Origin: Sphingobium yanoikuyae
GTDB taxonomy: Bacteria; Pseudomonadota; Alphaproteobacteria; Sphingomonadales; Sphingomonadaceae
Assembly (NCBI RefSeq): GCF_013001025.1
Contig: NZ_CP053021.1
Coordinates: forward strand, 1,567,501-1,631,500
Length of the DNA: 64,000 nt
Direction: 5' to 3'
Part shown: positions 21,474-30,434 of the stretch, piece after piece
Layout of the letters: the number at the start of each line of letters is the position of its first letter
Position numbering within the stretch: position 1 is the first letter of the stretch
The notes under the pieces: generated by a model
The model's input: the letters and a program-made list of their open reading frames with translations, nothing else
Told to the model about the DNA's origin: nothing
Databases searched by the model: none
Position numbers and translations under genes: made by a program

Positions 21474-21644
21474 CTATGGCTGTCTCCCCGGATCATCCTT
21501 CTGTTCCCTCTGTCGGTTCTTCTCTTCATGCAGTTCCCGCGCGATCTGGCGGCCAAGAAGCTCTGCCAGACGCATGATAGCGGCCTCGGCCCGCGGCGAA
21601 AGAGCGGGGCAAGGGTCTGGATCGCGCCGCTTGCCCTTCGTCAC
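21474..21644 (-). CDS. 56-residue small basic-acidic protein
   Basis: Read directly from the minus strand: GTG at 21644 behind GGGAGG (5-base spacing), protein VTKGKRRDPDPCPALSPRAE, then AAIMRLAELLGRQIARELHEE, and TAG at 21474. The strong ribosome site and amphipathic helix support it. From memory, similar small proteins accompany site-specific recombinase genes in sphingomonads. No recombinase follows here; the next 276 bases to 21198 hold no intact gene, so a neighbour may have been lost. Confidence 0.6.
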   Translation of the reverse strand: MTKGKRRDPDPCPALSPRAEAAIMRLAELLGRQIARELHEEKNRQREQKDDPGRQP

Positions 21645-21829
21645 AGTGACCTCCCGGACGGCAGCGGCACTTTCGCCTGGAAAGCGATCGATGAGTGTCG
21701 GCGGGGAGGAGGGAGAGGAAGTGAGGTGAGGGCGGTGATGGTTCGCCTCACCCTTTCCCTCAACTCACCGCGCCAGGTTTCGCTGTCGTGAAAACCTGTG
21801 CTATTCTCCTCTTCGGAAAGGCTCTGCAC

Positions 21830-22222
21830 ATGCAGGATGTTAATCACGTAGAACCGGCAGAAGAGGCACCACCACCATCGCCGCGCGCCGCCGACTGGTT
21901 CTGGCGCCCTTGGTACGCCAAGCTCTATCTGGCCTTGGCTGTGCTTTACTGGATCGGCCTCGAACTGATGATCACCCTCCCGTATGACCAATGGAACATT
22001 CCCTTGGCCAATACGATGGTCCTGCTGATCTTCGTGTTCAATCCGGTCACGGTGGTTGCGGTCCTGGGATATGGCTTCCTGAAGGCCAAGGTCGCGTGCG
22101 GGGAATGGGTGATTACGCCGGGACCGCCGTCGCAACGGCCGATCCTTGACCCTTACACCGATCCGTCCGATCCACGATCGGGGGAAATTCATCTTCGACA
22201 CATCGGAGTGATCCAGGATTAA
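21830..22222 (+). CDS. Small membrane protein, convergent with traG
   Basis: 130 residues from ATG 21830 (an earlier ATG at 21788 would give 144). Two membrane segments are visible (KLYLALAVLYWIGLELMITL and MVLLIFVFNPVTVVAVLGYGF), and the C-terminus is polar and proline-rich. It ends 3 bases before the traG stop on the other strand. The function is unknown. It probably belongs to the conjugative element but is not a classical tra gene. Confidence 0.6.
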   Translation: MQDVNHVEPAEEAPPPSPRAADWFWRPWYAKLYLALAVLYWIGLELMITLPYDQWNIPLANTMVLLIFVFNPVTVVAVLGYGFLKAKVACGEWVITPGPPSQRPILDPYTDPSDPRSGEIHLRHIGVIQD

Positions 22223-22224
22223 CA

Positions 22225-25200
22225 TCATGGATCCCGTCGCTCTTTGAAGTTTGAATCCCCGTCAGCCATCCCGTTATCGCGATCGAACATCAGTCGTCCC
22301 GAACTGAGGATCGACGACTGCTCCATGGATGTGATCGGACCGGTTACATCGACGGTACCGCGACCAGCATCTGCCTGATTCAAATACCGGTTACGCAGGC
22401 CGTTATTGCCAAGCACACGTTCGCCCAGTTCACGGGTAAAAACGTCCTCTGGACGACTAGAGCGAGCGGCTGATTTCTCGGCGGACGCGATTGCCTCCCG
22501 AACATCATAGTTCACGATGTCGATCGAAGAGCGGGCCGAGACCGCCGCAATTCCTCGATCCGAAATGTCGGCGCTCAACTTGCCCGTCAACGAGCCTGTA
22601 GCGCTACCTTTGGCGTCACCTTTTTCCTCGCCGCCTTTGCTGCCCGAGCCAATTCCGCGCGAAGTTGAAGCTGTTAGATCGCCAGAGATACTCTGGCTGT
22701 CGGCTGTGGAATGCTCAGCCGACCGCGACAACGACCGTTGCCATCCCGTCTGCGCGATGATCGCGGTGACGTCGCGTTCCAGCGTATCGGCTACCTGCGG
22801 CTTCAGCCGCCAGTTGCCGCGCCGGTCCATCTCGAACCCGCCACGCAGCCAGTTGGCCATGGCAGCCTGACCCTCCGGGCCACTGCCGAGGAAATGCTCG
22901 ATCGTGTCGGGGCCCGCCTGTTTGCCGGCCTCGAAGCGGGTGCTGGTGTCATTGCGCGCGGACCGGCTGAACCCGGTGCTGCTGGAGACGAGCAGGTCGT
23001 TGTGCGCGAAGCTGAACCTGGCATGCCCGCCGCCGGCGATGGCGCCAAGCTGGCTCTCGTTGATAAGGCCACCGCGCCACATCTGCCCCGCGAGTTCGGG
23101 CGTCAGATTGAGGCTGAGATCCCCGTTCTGGTCCATGGCAATCTGGCGCTTCGACATCTCGACCCCATGCGCCCGCAGCAGCGCCTGGGTGCGGGTAAGA
23201 CGCTCCCGCTCGACGATCCCGGTCAGGCGTTCGTTGCGCGCGCGATCGGCGATGCCTTCCGCGCCGCCCTCGGCCATGTCGACCTGGTTGCCGGCGGTAC
23301 CGGCAAGCGCGCGGATGAAGGAATCGAGACGCGCGGCTTCTCGCACCGATACACCGGCCGCCGCCGCCCCTTCGGCAAAGCCCGCATTGTCCGCCTGCCG
23401 CCGCTGTTCGCCGATCTGCGCGTTATCGCGCACGCCCTCTGGCCCGATCTCGCGCTGGGCGTCGAGCTTGCCCGATCGCTCGGCGAAGTCGTAGCCCGCG
23501 GCTTCGCGCGTGCGCCCATAGACACTCGTGCCCTCGCGCGCCGCCTCGGCGCTCGCACCATCGGCGGTCCCGACCTGGACGGCGGCATTGTAGCTCTCCA
23601 GTCCGCGCAGCACCTGCGCTTCGCTCCGCCCGGTCGCGCGGGAAAGCTGGCTGATCGCCGTCGAACGCGCTTCTCCCGAGAGGGCATTGATGAAGCCAAT
23701 GCGCCGACTGGTCTCGGTGACGGACAGCCCGAGCATGGCTGCTGCCTGGCGCTGGCCCTGGTTGCCGCCGGTGCGATGCGCCTGCTCGGTCGCGACATTG
23801 CCGCGCTCGATGGCGGCGACCCGGTTCCCCGCATAATCGCGTCGTCCCTCCATTGCGCCGACCTGCTTCTCAGCCGCGGTCAGGTCGTTGCGCAGCATCT
23901 GCTCCTGGTCGAAGGCGTTGGCGGTCAGCTTGGCGAAGGTCGGATCGGCCCCGGCCTGGGCGATCACGGTCGATGCCTTGAGCGCCGCGTCCTTCGCGTC
24001 ATAGCCGCTGCGCTCAAAGTGCCGCTGCGCGCCCGACTGCATCATGTCGTAAGCGCGCTGGTCGCCGAACGCCTTCCACTGCACCATGTTCTGCGCGAAG
24101 GCGGCAAAGGCCCGTTCGCCCGACTGGCCTTCCCCGAAATACGTCGTGCCCAGCTTTCGCAAGGCATCGCCCTGGGCGAAGTTATGGATGGCCGATGTCG
24201 CGGCATTGGCGCGAACGGCGCGGGCCGTCGCCGGATCGCTGAGGTCCCGCCCGGCGAGAGCAGGGGAGAGACCACCCAGTTCGCGCGCGGCGTCGGTCCG
24301 GCCAAGCCCGAACGCGGCTGTCCCGCTTGCACCGCCACCCTGTTCGCCGAGCACGGTGCCGGAGGAGGCGAATGCCCGGTCGAGACCGAAACTGCTGCGC
24401 TCGCCGAAGTCGCCGAACCCGGAGGATGCCGACCGCCGTGCAGCCGTCCCGCTCGCCGACGCCTGCGCTTCAAGTGCGGAGGCGTAGCCCTCGCTGGTCC
24501 CGACCGTCGCCGCTGCCATGCTGCCCTGGCCCTGAACCCCGAGCATGCCTGAGGTGAAGGCGGTGAACATGTTGCCCGAGAAGCGGAACACCGTGAACAC
24601 GAACGCGCCCGCCAGGCCAGCGGCAGCAGTGCGGAACGAGCCGAAGATGGCGAGCGCCTTCATCGCCGCCGAGGGCGCGAGAATCCAGCTGTCGGCGGCG
24701 ACATTGGTCGCGCGCAGTTCGGCCAGAACATCCATCGCCCGTCCCAGGGTGAGCTGGTAGATGCCGGCATCGATCACGCCCCACAGCGCGACGAAGACGA
24801 AGAGGCCGAGCGCGAAGCTTGCGACCCTGAGGTTGATCGGCGTCAGGATGAACAGCAGCGCGATCGGCATCATCATCAGCATGATCGCGAAGACCGAGGC
24901 GCGGATGGTCGGCATCCACTCGTTGGCGGTCGAGAGCGTGGCAAGCCCGTTGGACTCGATCGCGCGGTTGGCCATCACCCGCGCGGTGGCCGCTGGCGAA
25001 TCCTCGAACAGCGCGTCGCCCACGGTCTGGCCGAGCAGGATGTTGGTGAGGAACTTCTGCCGGCTCATCGACTGGCCCAGCATCATCTCGCCCAGGCCGT
25101 CGATCTGCTGGCGGCAGCGATCGCGCTGGGCCGTCTGGGTCACATCGAAGCCGGTGCGCGCGCAGACCTGTTCGCTGTAGGCATCGAACAGCGTGGAATC

Positions 25201-25980
25201 CGACAGGCGCTCGGAGATGTGGCTCCACGCCGCCTCGCAGCTCACCGTCGTTCCCGCCTTGTCGCTCGCCGTGAACACCGTCGAGAAGGTCGCAGGGCCC
25301 GCCATTGCCGCGAAGGATGCGGGAAGATCGGTGGAGGTCCGGAAAAGCTGATCGTCGTCGACGCCGTAGGCCGGGGAGACGCGCGCCACCGGATAGCACT
25401 GGCGTACATAGTCCTTCACCGTCGCATCGAGGAAGGTGTCGACCATCGGGCTTCGCGGAGAGACCGCGTTCAGGAAAAGGTCGAACGCGTGACCACCCGC
25501 TCCGAACTCGAGCTTGGCGTTGGGATCGGTGGTGTTGTCGTCGATCGTCTCGGCAAGCGCCCGCTCCATCAGGTTGGTGACGCCGGCGACCAGTACGATG
25601 AGATTGGGGACATCGCCGACCGGCTGGTAGGCGTTGCGCACCCGGTCGTAGACATGGACCGTGCCGGTCGTGGCTATCATCCCGGCGAACAGGCCGATGC
25701 CGACCAGCATCTGGAAGCCGAAGGCGACGAGCCCCATGCCCGAGCCCCGGATGCTGGCGATCACCGCGCCGAAGGCGATGCCCGTCACCGCGATGATCAC
25801 CACCAGCGTCTCGTAGCGCGGATCGCCGAAGATCATCGCGATCAGGTGAAAGGCATCGACCGTCTCGGAAAAGCCGTCCCAGGTGTAGTAACTGGAATCG
25901 ATCGCCAGCGCGGGCGTCGCGACAAGCGAGCCGGCAAGGATGATCAGCAGGCGAAGAAAGGAGCGCATGGCGGGCCTCAC
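22225..25980 (-). CDS. traG: TraG, F-type mating-pair stabilisation / pilus assembly protein
   Basis: 1251 residues. A signal-like N-terminus is followed by several membrane segments (residues 40-130 and 350-480, including IRASVFAIMLMMMPIALLFILTP), the TraG N-terminal domain. A long polar C-terminal part is rich in Gly, Ala, Ser and charged repeats. In F it spans the inner membrane, helps assemble the pilus and stabilises mating pairs; the periplasmic part takes part in entry exclusion. It is the last gene of the operon, starting with GTG overlapping the traH stop (GTGA). An inner ATG lies 4 codons later. Confidence 0.92.
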   Translation of the reverse strand: MRPAMRSFLRLLIILAGSLVATPALAIDSSYYTWDGFSETVDAFHLIAMIFGDPRYETLVVIIAVTGIAFGAVIASIRGSGMGLVAFGFQMLVGIGLFAGMIATTGTVHVYDRVRNAYQPVGDVPNLIVLVAGVTNLMERALAETIDDNTTDPNAKLEFGAGGHAFDLFLNAVSPRSPMVDTFLDATVKDYVRQCYPVARVSPAYGVDDDQLFRTSTDLPASFAAMAGPATFSTVFTASDKAGTTVSCEAAWSHISERLSDSTLFDAYSEQVCARTGFDVTQTAQRDRCRQQIDGLGEMMLGQSMSRQKFLTNILLGQTVGDALFEDSPAATARVMANRAIESNGLATLSTANEWMPTIRASVFAIMLMMMPIALLFILTPINLRVASFALGLFVFVALWGVIDAGIYQLTLGRAMDVLAELRATNVAADSWILAPSAAMKALAIFGSFRTAAAGLAGAFVFTVFRFSGNMFTAFTSGMLGVQGQGSMAAATVGTSEGYASALEAQASASGTAARRSASSGFGDFGERSSFGLDRAFASSGTVLGEQGGGASGTAAFGLGRTDAARELGGLSPALAGRDLSDPATARAVRANAATSAIHNFAQGDALRKLGTTYFGEGQSGERAFAAFAQNMVQWKAFGDQRAYDMMQSGAQRHFERSGYDAKDAALKASTVIAQAGADPTFAKLTANAFDQEQMLRNDLTAAEKQVGAMEGRRDYAGNRVAAIERGNVATEQAHRTGGNQGQRQAAAMLGLSVTETSRRIGFINALSGEARSTAISQLSRATGRSEAQVLRGLESYNAAVQVGTADGASAEAAREGTSVYGRTREAAGYDFAERSGKLDAQREIGPEGVRDNAQIGEQRRQADNAGFAEGAAAAGVSVREAARLDSFIRALAGTAGNQVDMAEGGAEGIADRARNERLTGIVERERLTRTQALLRAHGVEMSKRQIAMDQNGDLSLNLTPELAGQMWRGGLINESQLGAIAGGGHARFSFAHNDLLVSSSTGFSRSARNDTSTRFEAGKQAGPDTIEHFLGSGPEGQAAMANWLRGGFEMDRRGNWRLKPQVADTLERDVTAIIAQTGWQRSLSRSAEHSTADSQSISGDLTASTSRGIGSGSKGGEEKGDAKGSATGSLTGKLSADISDRGIAAVSARSSIDIVNYDVREAIASAEKSAARSSRPEDVFTRELGERVLGNNGLRNRYLNQADAGRGTVDVTGPITSMEQSSILSSGRLMFDRDNGMADGDSNFKERRDP

Positions 25981-27425
25981 CGGTTACGATTGGCGTTGGC
26001 GCCCGCGGCATCGCGGGCGTCGCGGTCACGCTGGCGCACGACACCGGCATAGCTGGCGGAGAGGTTCGCCTGGTTCATCGCGGCCATGTAGGACTGGCGC
26101 ATCTGCGCGCGCTGGCGCAGCACCTCGTCACGCAGTTCGCGAAGCTGCTCGATGCCCTTGGTGAGGATGCGCGTCTGGCACACGTTCGTATTCGCCGAGT
26201 CCGCCGCGCCCGCCGTAGTGACGCCGCGCTCGGCGTTCTGGAGGGCGAAGTCGATCGAGCGGGTCAGGTCATTGAGCATCTGGTAGGCGAGGGTGAGCGC
26301 CACCAGTTCGTCGGTGTCGGCGATGACGCTGTCGGTAAGGCCCTGGCGAACACCCCATTCGAGCAGGCGATAGACCGGCAGGGTCCGCACGTTGGCGACA
26401 AACTGCTTCTCCTCGCTCGTCAGCGCCGAGCGGGTGCGGATCTTGGCGGCGACCGATTCCATCTTCTCGCGCGCCAGTACCAGCGCGCCGCGACCGGCGC
26501 CGTTCACCGAGCAATCCGCGGCGGTGGCGGGAACGTTGAGCGCACGGGTCGGTACACGCCCGGTCAGGAAATCGTCGGCGCTTTCGGTGTCCTGATGCGG
26601 GCAGGCGGGAATGGCCGAGAAGATCGGCGCCTTGTCGTTCGCATCCCAGCGCATGTAGACGTCGCCGACCCGGGCCCGCATGACGCCCGCCCAGTCCGAA
26701 GCGCCGACCCGGGCGGCGGCATGCGCGAGGAGCGAGCCGGTCTTGAAGATCTCGGTCACTTCCGCCGGGCAATTCTCGAGCGCGTCCTTCAGGTCTTCGG
26801 TCGGATTGCCCTTGTTCGCCTGGAGCTTCTCGCGGCTCTGCTGCCAGCTGTTGGCATAGCCCTCGCGGATCGACTTGTAGCCGGTCATCTCCTCGAGGAT
26901 CCCCGACATGTTGTCGTCGCCCTTGGCGATCTGCACCATGCGGTTGGCGAGGCGGCAGTCGTTCACCTGGATCGAGTTCAGGTAATTGGTCGCTGCCTCC
27001 ATCTTCGAGATGATATTCCCCATCTTCTCGTCGAGGGTTTCCAGGAGATACTGGAAGGCGACCGCCGGCGCCGCCTGGAGGATCGTCTCCAGCTTTTCGA
27101 CGAGATATTCCGGATCGAGGAACGACATGCCGCCAAGGAACATGTCGATGCCGCCGCAGCCCGCCTTCACCTTGGGGAGCGTCAGGCTCATGAGATAGTC
27201 GTCATGGACATCGACCCGGCCCGACATCCCGCCCGCGGTCACATAGCCGCGGGTCTGGTCCTCGAAGCTTCCCGGCGAGGTGTAGGTGACATTGTCGAAC
27301 CAGCTTTCTGCCCAGCTCTGCGCATGGGCGGGAACCGCGTGGCCGCACGATGCGACCACCAGGAAGAGCAGGAAGGCCGCAGCGCGACGGTTCAGACGGT
27401 GTGGATTACATTCCATGGCGGGCAT
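25977..27425 (-). CDS. traH: TraH, F-type pilus assembly protein
   Basis: 482 residues with a signal peptide (AAAFLLFLVVASCGHAVPAHA) and the TraH pattern: GGMSGRVDVHDDYLMSLTLPKVKAGCGGIDMFLGGMSFLD near residues 65-105, later cysteines, and a coiled-coil C-terminus. TraH acts at the outer membrane side of the F-type channel with TraF, TraU, TraW and TrbC. Two ATGs (27425, 27416) are possible. 37 bases separate it from the previous gene, one of the few gaps in the operon. Confidence 0.93.
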   Translation of the reverse strand: MPAMECNPHRLNRRAAAFLLFLVVASCGHAVPAHAQSWAESWFDNVTYTSPGSFEDQTRGYVTAGGMSGRVDVHDDYLMSLTLPKVKAGCGGIDMFLGGMSFLDPEYLVEKLETILQAAPAVAFQYLLETLDEKMGNIISKMEAATNYLNSIQVNDCRLANRMVQIAKGDDNMSGILEEMTGYKSIREGYANSWQQSREKLQANKGNPTEDLKDALENCPAEVTEIFKTGSLLAHAAARVGASDWAGVMRARVGDVYMRWDANDKAPIFSAIPACPHQDTESADDFLTGRVPTRALNVPATAADCSVNGAGRGALVLAREKMESVAAKIRTRSALTSEEKQFVANVRTLPVYRLLEWGVRQGLTDSVIADTDELVALTLAYQMLNDLTRSIDFALQNAERGVTTAGAADSANTNVCQTRILTKGIEQLRELRDEVLRQRAQMRQSYMAAMNQANLSASYAGVVRQRDRDARDAAGANANRNR

Positions 27426-27462
27426 CCCGGTGAAGTGGAAAGGTGACGCGGCCCCGCCATGA

Positions 27463-28068
27463 TCAGCGTCCCTTCGGGTTGGAGGAGGCCGGCACCCTCA
27501 CGCCGACGATCCCGGTGAATTTGGACATGGCGCGCACACCGACGGTGGTCCGCGCCCCGGTCAGCATCCGGGTCGCGAGCCAGGCATTGCGCGCGATGTT
27601 GGGTCCGTGGTCCGTACCGATCGCGATCGGGACCATGCGGTTCGAATCCGTGGCCGCGCGAACCCACGCGACCGGGTTGCCGACCCAGGGGAGCCCCAGG
27701 CGCCCCGAGCGCAGCATCGCCTCCTCGGCGCCGATGGTACGAACCTGCCAGCCATAGCGGCCGCGGAATGCGAGAAGCTTCGTCCAGAGATCGCCGCAGG
27801 GCAGGCATCCGGGCGCCGTGCTCATCTCGATCACATAGAGCGATGCCTGACTACGCAGCATGGTCTCGAAGTCGGGCGGAAAATCGCGCGTCACCGGCAC
27901 GCGCGATAGCCACCGGCGCATGTCGGCGGCCGTCGATACCGGGTGAATGGCGGCCCGCCTGGCGATGTCTCTGTTCGCCGCCTGCTGCGCTGAAGCCGGC
28001 TTCGCCGCGCAAAGCCCTGCGGTGATCAGCAGGGCGTATCCGAGGCGAACTCTCCCCAAGCAGTTCAT
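27463..28068 (-). CDS. Periplasmic thioredoxin-fold protein of the tra operon (TrbB-like)
   Basis: 201 residues with a signal peptide (ALLITAGLCAAKPASAQ) and an STAPGCLPCGDLW motif near residue 83, a CxxC redox site of thioredoxin type. It is likely to form or correct disulphide bonds in Cys-rich Tra proteins. It sits at the TrbB-equivalent place between traF and traH and overlaps traF by 4 bases. The symbol is left open because F TrbB is only distantly similar. Confidence 0.72.
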   Translation of the reverse strand: MNCLGRVRLGYALLITAGLCAAKPASAQQAANRDIARRAAIHPVSTAADMRRWLSRVPVTRDFPPDFETMLRSQASLYVIEMSTAPGCLPCGDLWTKLLAFRGRYGWQVRTIGAEEAMLRSGRLGLPWVGNPVAWVRAATDSNRMVPIAIGTDHGPNIARNAWLATRMLTGARTTVGVRAMSKFTGIVGVRVPASSNPKGR

Positions 28069-28961
28069 GGCCGCGGCTCCCGTGCATCGACGAGATCGCC
28101 GCCGATCACGCGCGGATCGGTCGAGGAGACCGGACCGTTGGCGAGCGCATCGAAGAAGCCGTCTTCCTCGCCCGCAGCGGTCAGCCACTGCTCGGGGCGG
28201 ATATCGCCGCTGAGCAGCCGGACCGCCTGGTAGGCCATCTGCGCGATGTTGGGGTAAGTCTCGACGCCGGCGGCGATGACCATGCGCTGGGCGCTGTTCC
28301 GGCGGATGACCATGGTCGTCGGTGTCACCTCCACCCCGAAACGCTGCCCGAGCTCAGGCTTGCGGTCGAGATCCATGAGGCTGACCTGCCAGCCCATCTC
28401 GTCCTGGAAACGCTGGACGATCGGCCACTGCACGCGGCAGTAGCCGCAGGACGCGCGCGCGAACATGACGAGCGCGAATTCTCCCGCCTTGGCGCGCAGA
28501 TACTGCCGGCGCAGTTGGTCCTTCTGCGCGCCGAGCACATCGCGCGCCTCGCCGACCATCGGGTTCGCCGCCCTCGCATTGAGCTCGGGATGTGTGAGCA
28601 TGGCGAGCTGGGTGACCCCTGCGAAAGCGCGGGCCTTGCGCCGTGCGAAATCCTGCAGCCGCCAGAAATCCGATACGGCCTCGACGGTAAGCACGGTCGC
28701 GGCATAGTCGCGCTGCTGTTCTATCAGCGTGCGGATCTTCGGCGGCGTCCAGGTCGCCAGTTCCGCCATTGGCGGGATCACCGGTTTTACCAGCGCGTCC
28801 GGATCGGGCTTCTCCTCCTTGGCCTTCTCGACCTTGGGCGGCGCCTGATACCACCAGTAGCCGCGGCTGCCACTTTGCGGGCCGGTACGCCCGGCCGCCT
28901 GCGCCAGCGCTGCCTGGGTGGGCAGAAAAAGGGCCGCGGCGAGGGCAAGCCGCCGCCTCAC
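28065..28961 (-). CDS. traF: TraF, conjugal pilus assembly protein with thioredoxin fold
   Basis: 298 residues with a signal peptide, a YWWYQAPP segment and an aromatic, proline-rich linker, as in F TraF. The C-terminal half has a thioredoxin-like fold with ARASCGYCRVQWPI; F TraF lacks the active CxxC, but this one has CGYC and so could be redox-active. It starts with GTG overlapping the upstream stop (GTGA). Confidence 0.9.
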   Translation of the reverse strand: MRRRLALAAALFLPTQAALAQAAGRTGPQSGSRGYWWYQAPPKVEKAKEEKPDPDALVKPVIPPMAELATWTPPKIRTLIEQQRDYAATVLTVEAVSDFWRLQDFARRKARAFAGVTQLAMLTHPELNARAANPMVGEARDVLGAQKDQLRRQYLRAKAGEFALVMFARASCGYCRVQWPIVQRFQDEMGWQVSLMDLDRKPELGQRFGVEVTPTTMVIRRNSAQRMVIAAGVETYPNIAQMAYQAVRLLSGDIRPEQWLTAAGEEDGFFDALANGPVSSTDPRVIGGDLVDAREPRP

Positions 28962-29554
28962 AGCAGCTTCTCCATCCGCGTCAGACGATCGATCGCGACC
29001 GGCCCGTAATAGCGGCTGTCATATCCATCGGGATGTTTCGAGCCGACGAAGATCATGCCATCGGGAATGTGCGTGACGCCCGGGCGCCAGTGCGTCAGCG
29101 CCTTGCCGCCGCGGCCGACCGGCTTGCTGACGCCCATCAGGCGACCGTGGCAATAGTACCAGCCATTGCCGGGCTGGCCCAGGCGAACGGTCTTCTCGAT
29201 CATGACGATCGGCTCGCCCGGCATGCAAAGCGCATATTTGGTGACATTTACCGGTCTGGGACCCGCCACCGGGTCTGACAACATGAACGATACGAGATCG
29301 CCGCGCCCGATCGGGCCGGGCGCGCGATGCACCACCCAGGCATCGATCGACGTGGTCATCACCAGCGTCATGTGCGGCATCGCCCACCAGGCGAAGAGAC
29401 CGATCGGGAGGACGATACCGTAGGCTTTGAACAGCTGCTCGGGCCGCGCCGGCTGGCCAAGGCCACTGGCGCCGAGCGCCACGGCGGCGCGCAGCGGCAG
29501 ATCCATGGCCTCGCGCCAGAGCCGCTTACCGGCGCGCCAGGCGAGCGAGAGCAT
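28958..29554 (-). CDS. S26-family signal peptidase of the conjugation operon (TrhF/TraF-RP4 type)
   Basis: 198 residues with one membrane segment (GIVLPIGLFAWWAMP) followed by S26 boxes: TTSIDAWVVHRA (probable nucleophile Ser), GDLVSF, VTKYALCMPGE (probable Lys) and FVGSKHPDGYDSRYYGPV. Such peptidases in IncP and IncHI conjugation systems process the pilin and can make it circular. It overlaps trbC by 29 bases. The pilin gene in this operon is the probable substrate. Confidence 0.85.
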   Translation of the reverse strand: MLSLAWRAGKRLWREAMDLPLRAAVALGASGLGQPARPEQLFKAYGIVLPIGLFAWWAMPHMTLVMTTSIDAWVVHRAPGPIGRGDLVSFMLSDPVAGPRPVNVTKYALCMPGEPIVMIEKTVRLGQPGNGWYYCHGRLMGVSKPVGRGGKALTHWRPGVTHIPDGMIFVGSKHPDGYDSRYYGPVAIDRLTRMEKLL

Positions 29555-30434
29555 CCCGCACCTCCTCTCCGCCGCCGAGGCGGCCATATTCCTCGAGCAG
29601 CCCGTCAAGCGCCGCGTCGCCGAACACGAGATGCGGCGCGCGCGGGGCCGCTTCGTCGCGCTCGCAATAGGGCTGGGTGGGATCGCCGGGGACCATCGCC
29701 AGTGCCGGCACCCGGGTGACGCCATGCTGGCGGAAGACCAGCGGATCGACGATCAGCTGCACGTTACGCATCGCGCAGCCGGGCCCTTCGCAGCCCGGAT
29801 CGATGCGCAGGATCGCCGCCGACAATTTCGCCATCGGCGCGACCTTCCGCATCCCGCCTGGCATTCCCCGAAACGCCATGACGCCGCCGGCACGCTCAAG
29901 TTGGCCCGCATAAGTCCGCAGCGTCGCGACCGGCATGGTGGACGACACGAACAGCACCGGCACCCAGCGCGTCTCACCACCAGCGGAGACCACGCCGGCC
30001 AGAGCCGCGGCTTCGGGCTGCTCGAGTCCCAGCGCCTGCGCGACCCGGCGACCGGCCGTTTCCCGCTCGGCGGCGAGCGCTTCGCGCGCGGCCGCGACGT
30101 CTCCTTCCGCGCGTTTGACCATGGCGGGATCCGTCTTGCGGCGGCGAAGCCCTTCGAAAGCGCGCCGCTGCGTGGCGGTGTCCGGCTTCGTCGGCAGAAC
30201 GGGCGAGGGGATGGTGCGGTCCTTCGCCTTGCCGGCTGCGCGCTTTACGCGCTCCATCGCGTCCGCGCCATGGTCCTCGATCCGTGTGCGGGCGTTTTTG
30301 TGCTGTGCCTGTTCAGTCGCAACCGGCGGCTCGTTAGCCTCTGCGACGGTCGCCAAACAGGTGGACCCGACCAAGTAGACAGGGCAAGCCACGAGGAGGG
30401 CGCGCCTAGTTGCTGATCGTCTGCAAATAGGCAT
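29526..30434 (-). CDS. trbC: TrbC, F-type pilin assembly protein
   Basis: 302 residues with a signal-like N-terminus, a charged helical region (residues 90-140) and the C-terminal TrbC domain: LFVSSTMPVATLRTYAGQLERAGGVMAFRG, and VQLIVDPLVFRQHGVTRVPALAM near 245. TrbC is a periplasmic thioredoxin-like factor for pilus assembly, often joined to TraW. It is separate here. It overlaps the upstream traN part by 29 bases. Confidence 0.9.
   Translation of the reverse strand: MPICRRSATRRALLVACPVYLVGSTCLATVAEANEPPVATEQAQHKNARTRIEDHGADAMERVKRAAGKAKDRTIPSPVLPTKPDTATQRRAFEGLRRRKTDPAMVKRAEGDVAAAREALAAERETAGRRVAQALGLEQPEAAALAGVVSAGGETRWVPVLFVSSTMPVATLRTYAGQLERAGGVMAFRGMPGGMRKVAPMAKLSAAILRIDPGCEGPGCAMRNVQLIVDPLVFRQHGVTRVPALAMVPGDPTQPYCERDEAAPRAPHLVFGDAALDGLLEEYGRLGGGEEVRDALARLARR

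Noticed and set aside
22711..24552. A 613-codon plus-strand frame
   Set aside because: It is antisense to traG in GC-rich DNA, where long shadow frames are common.
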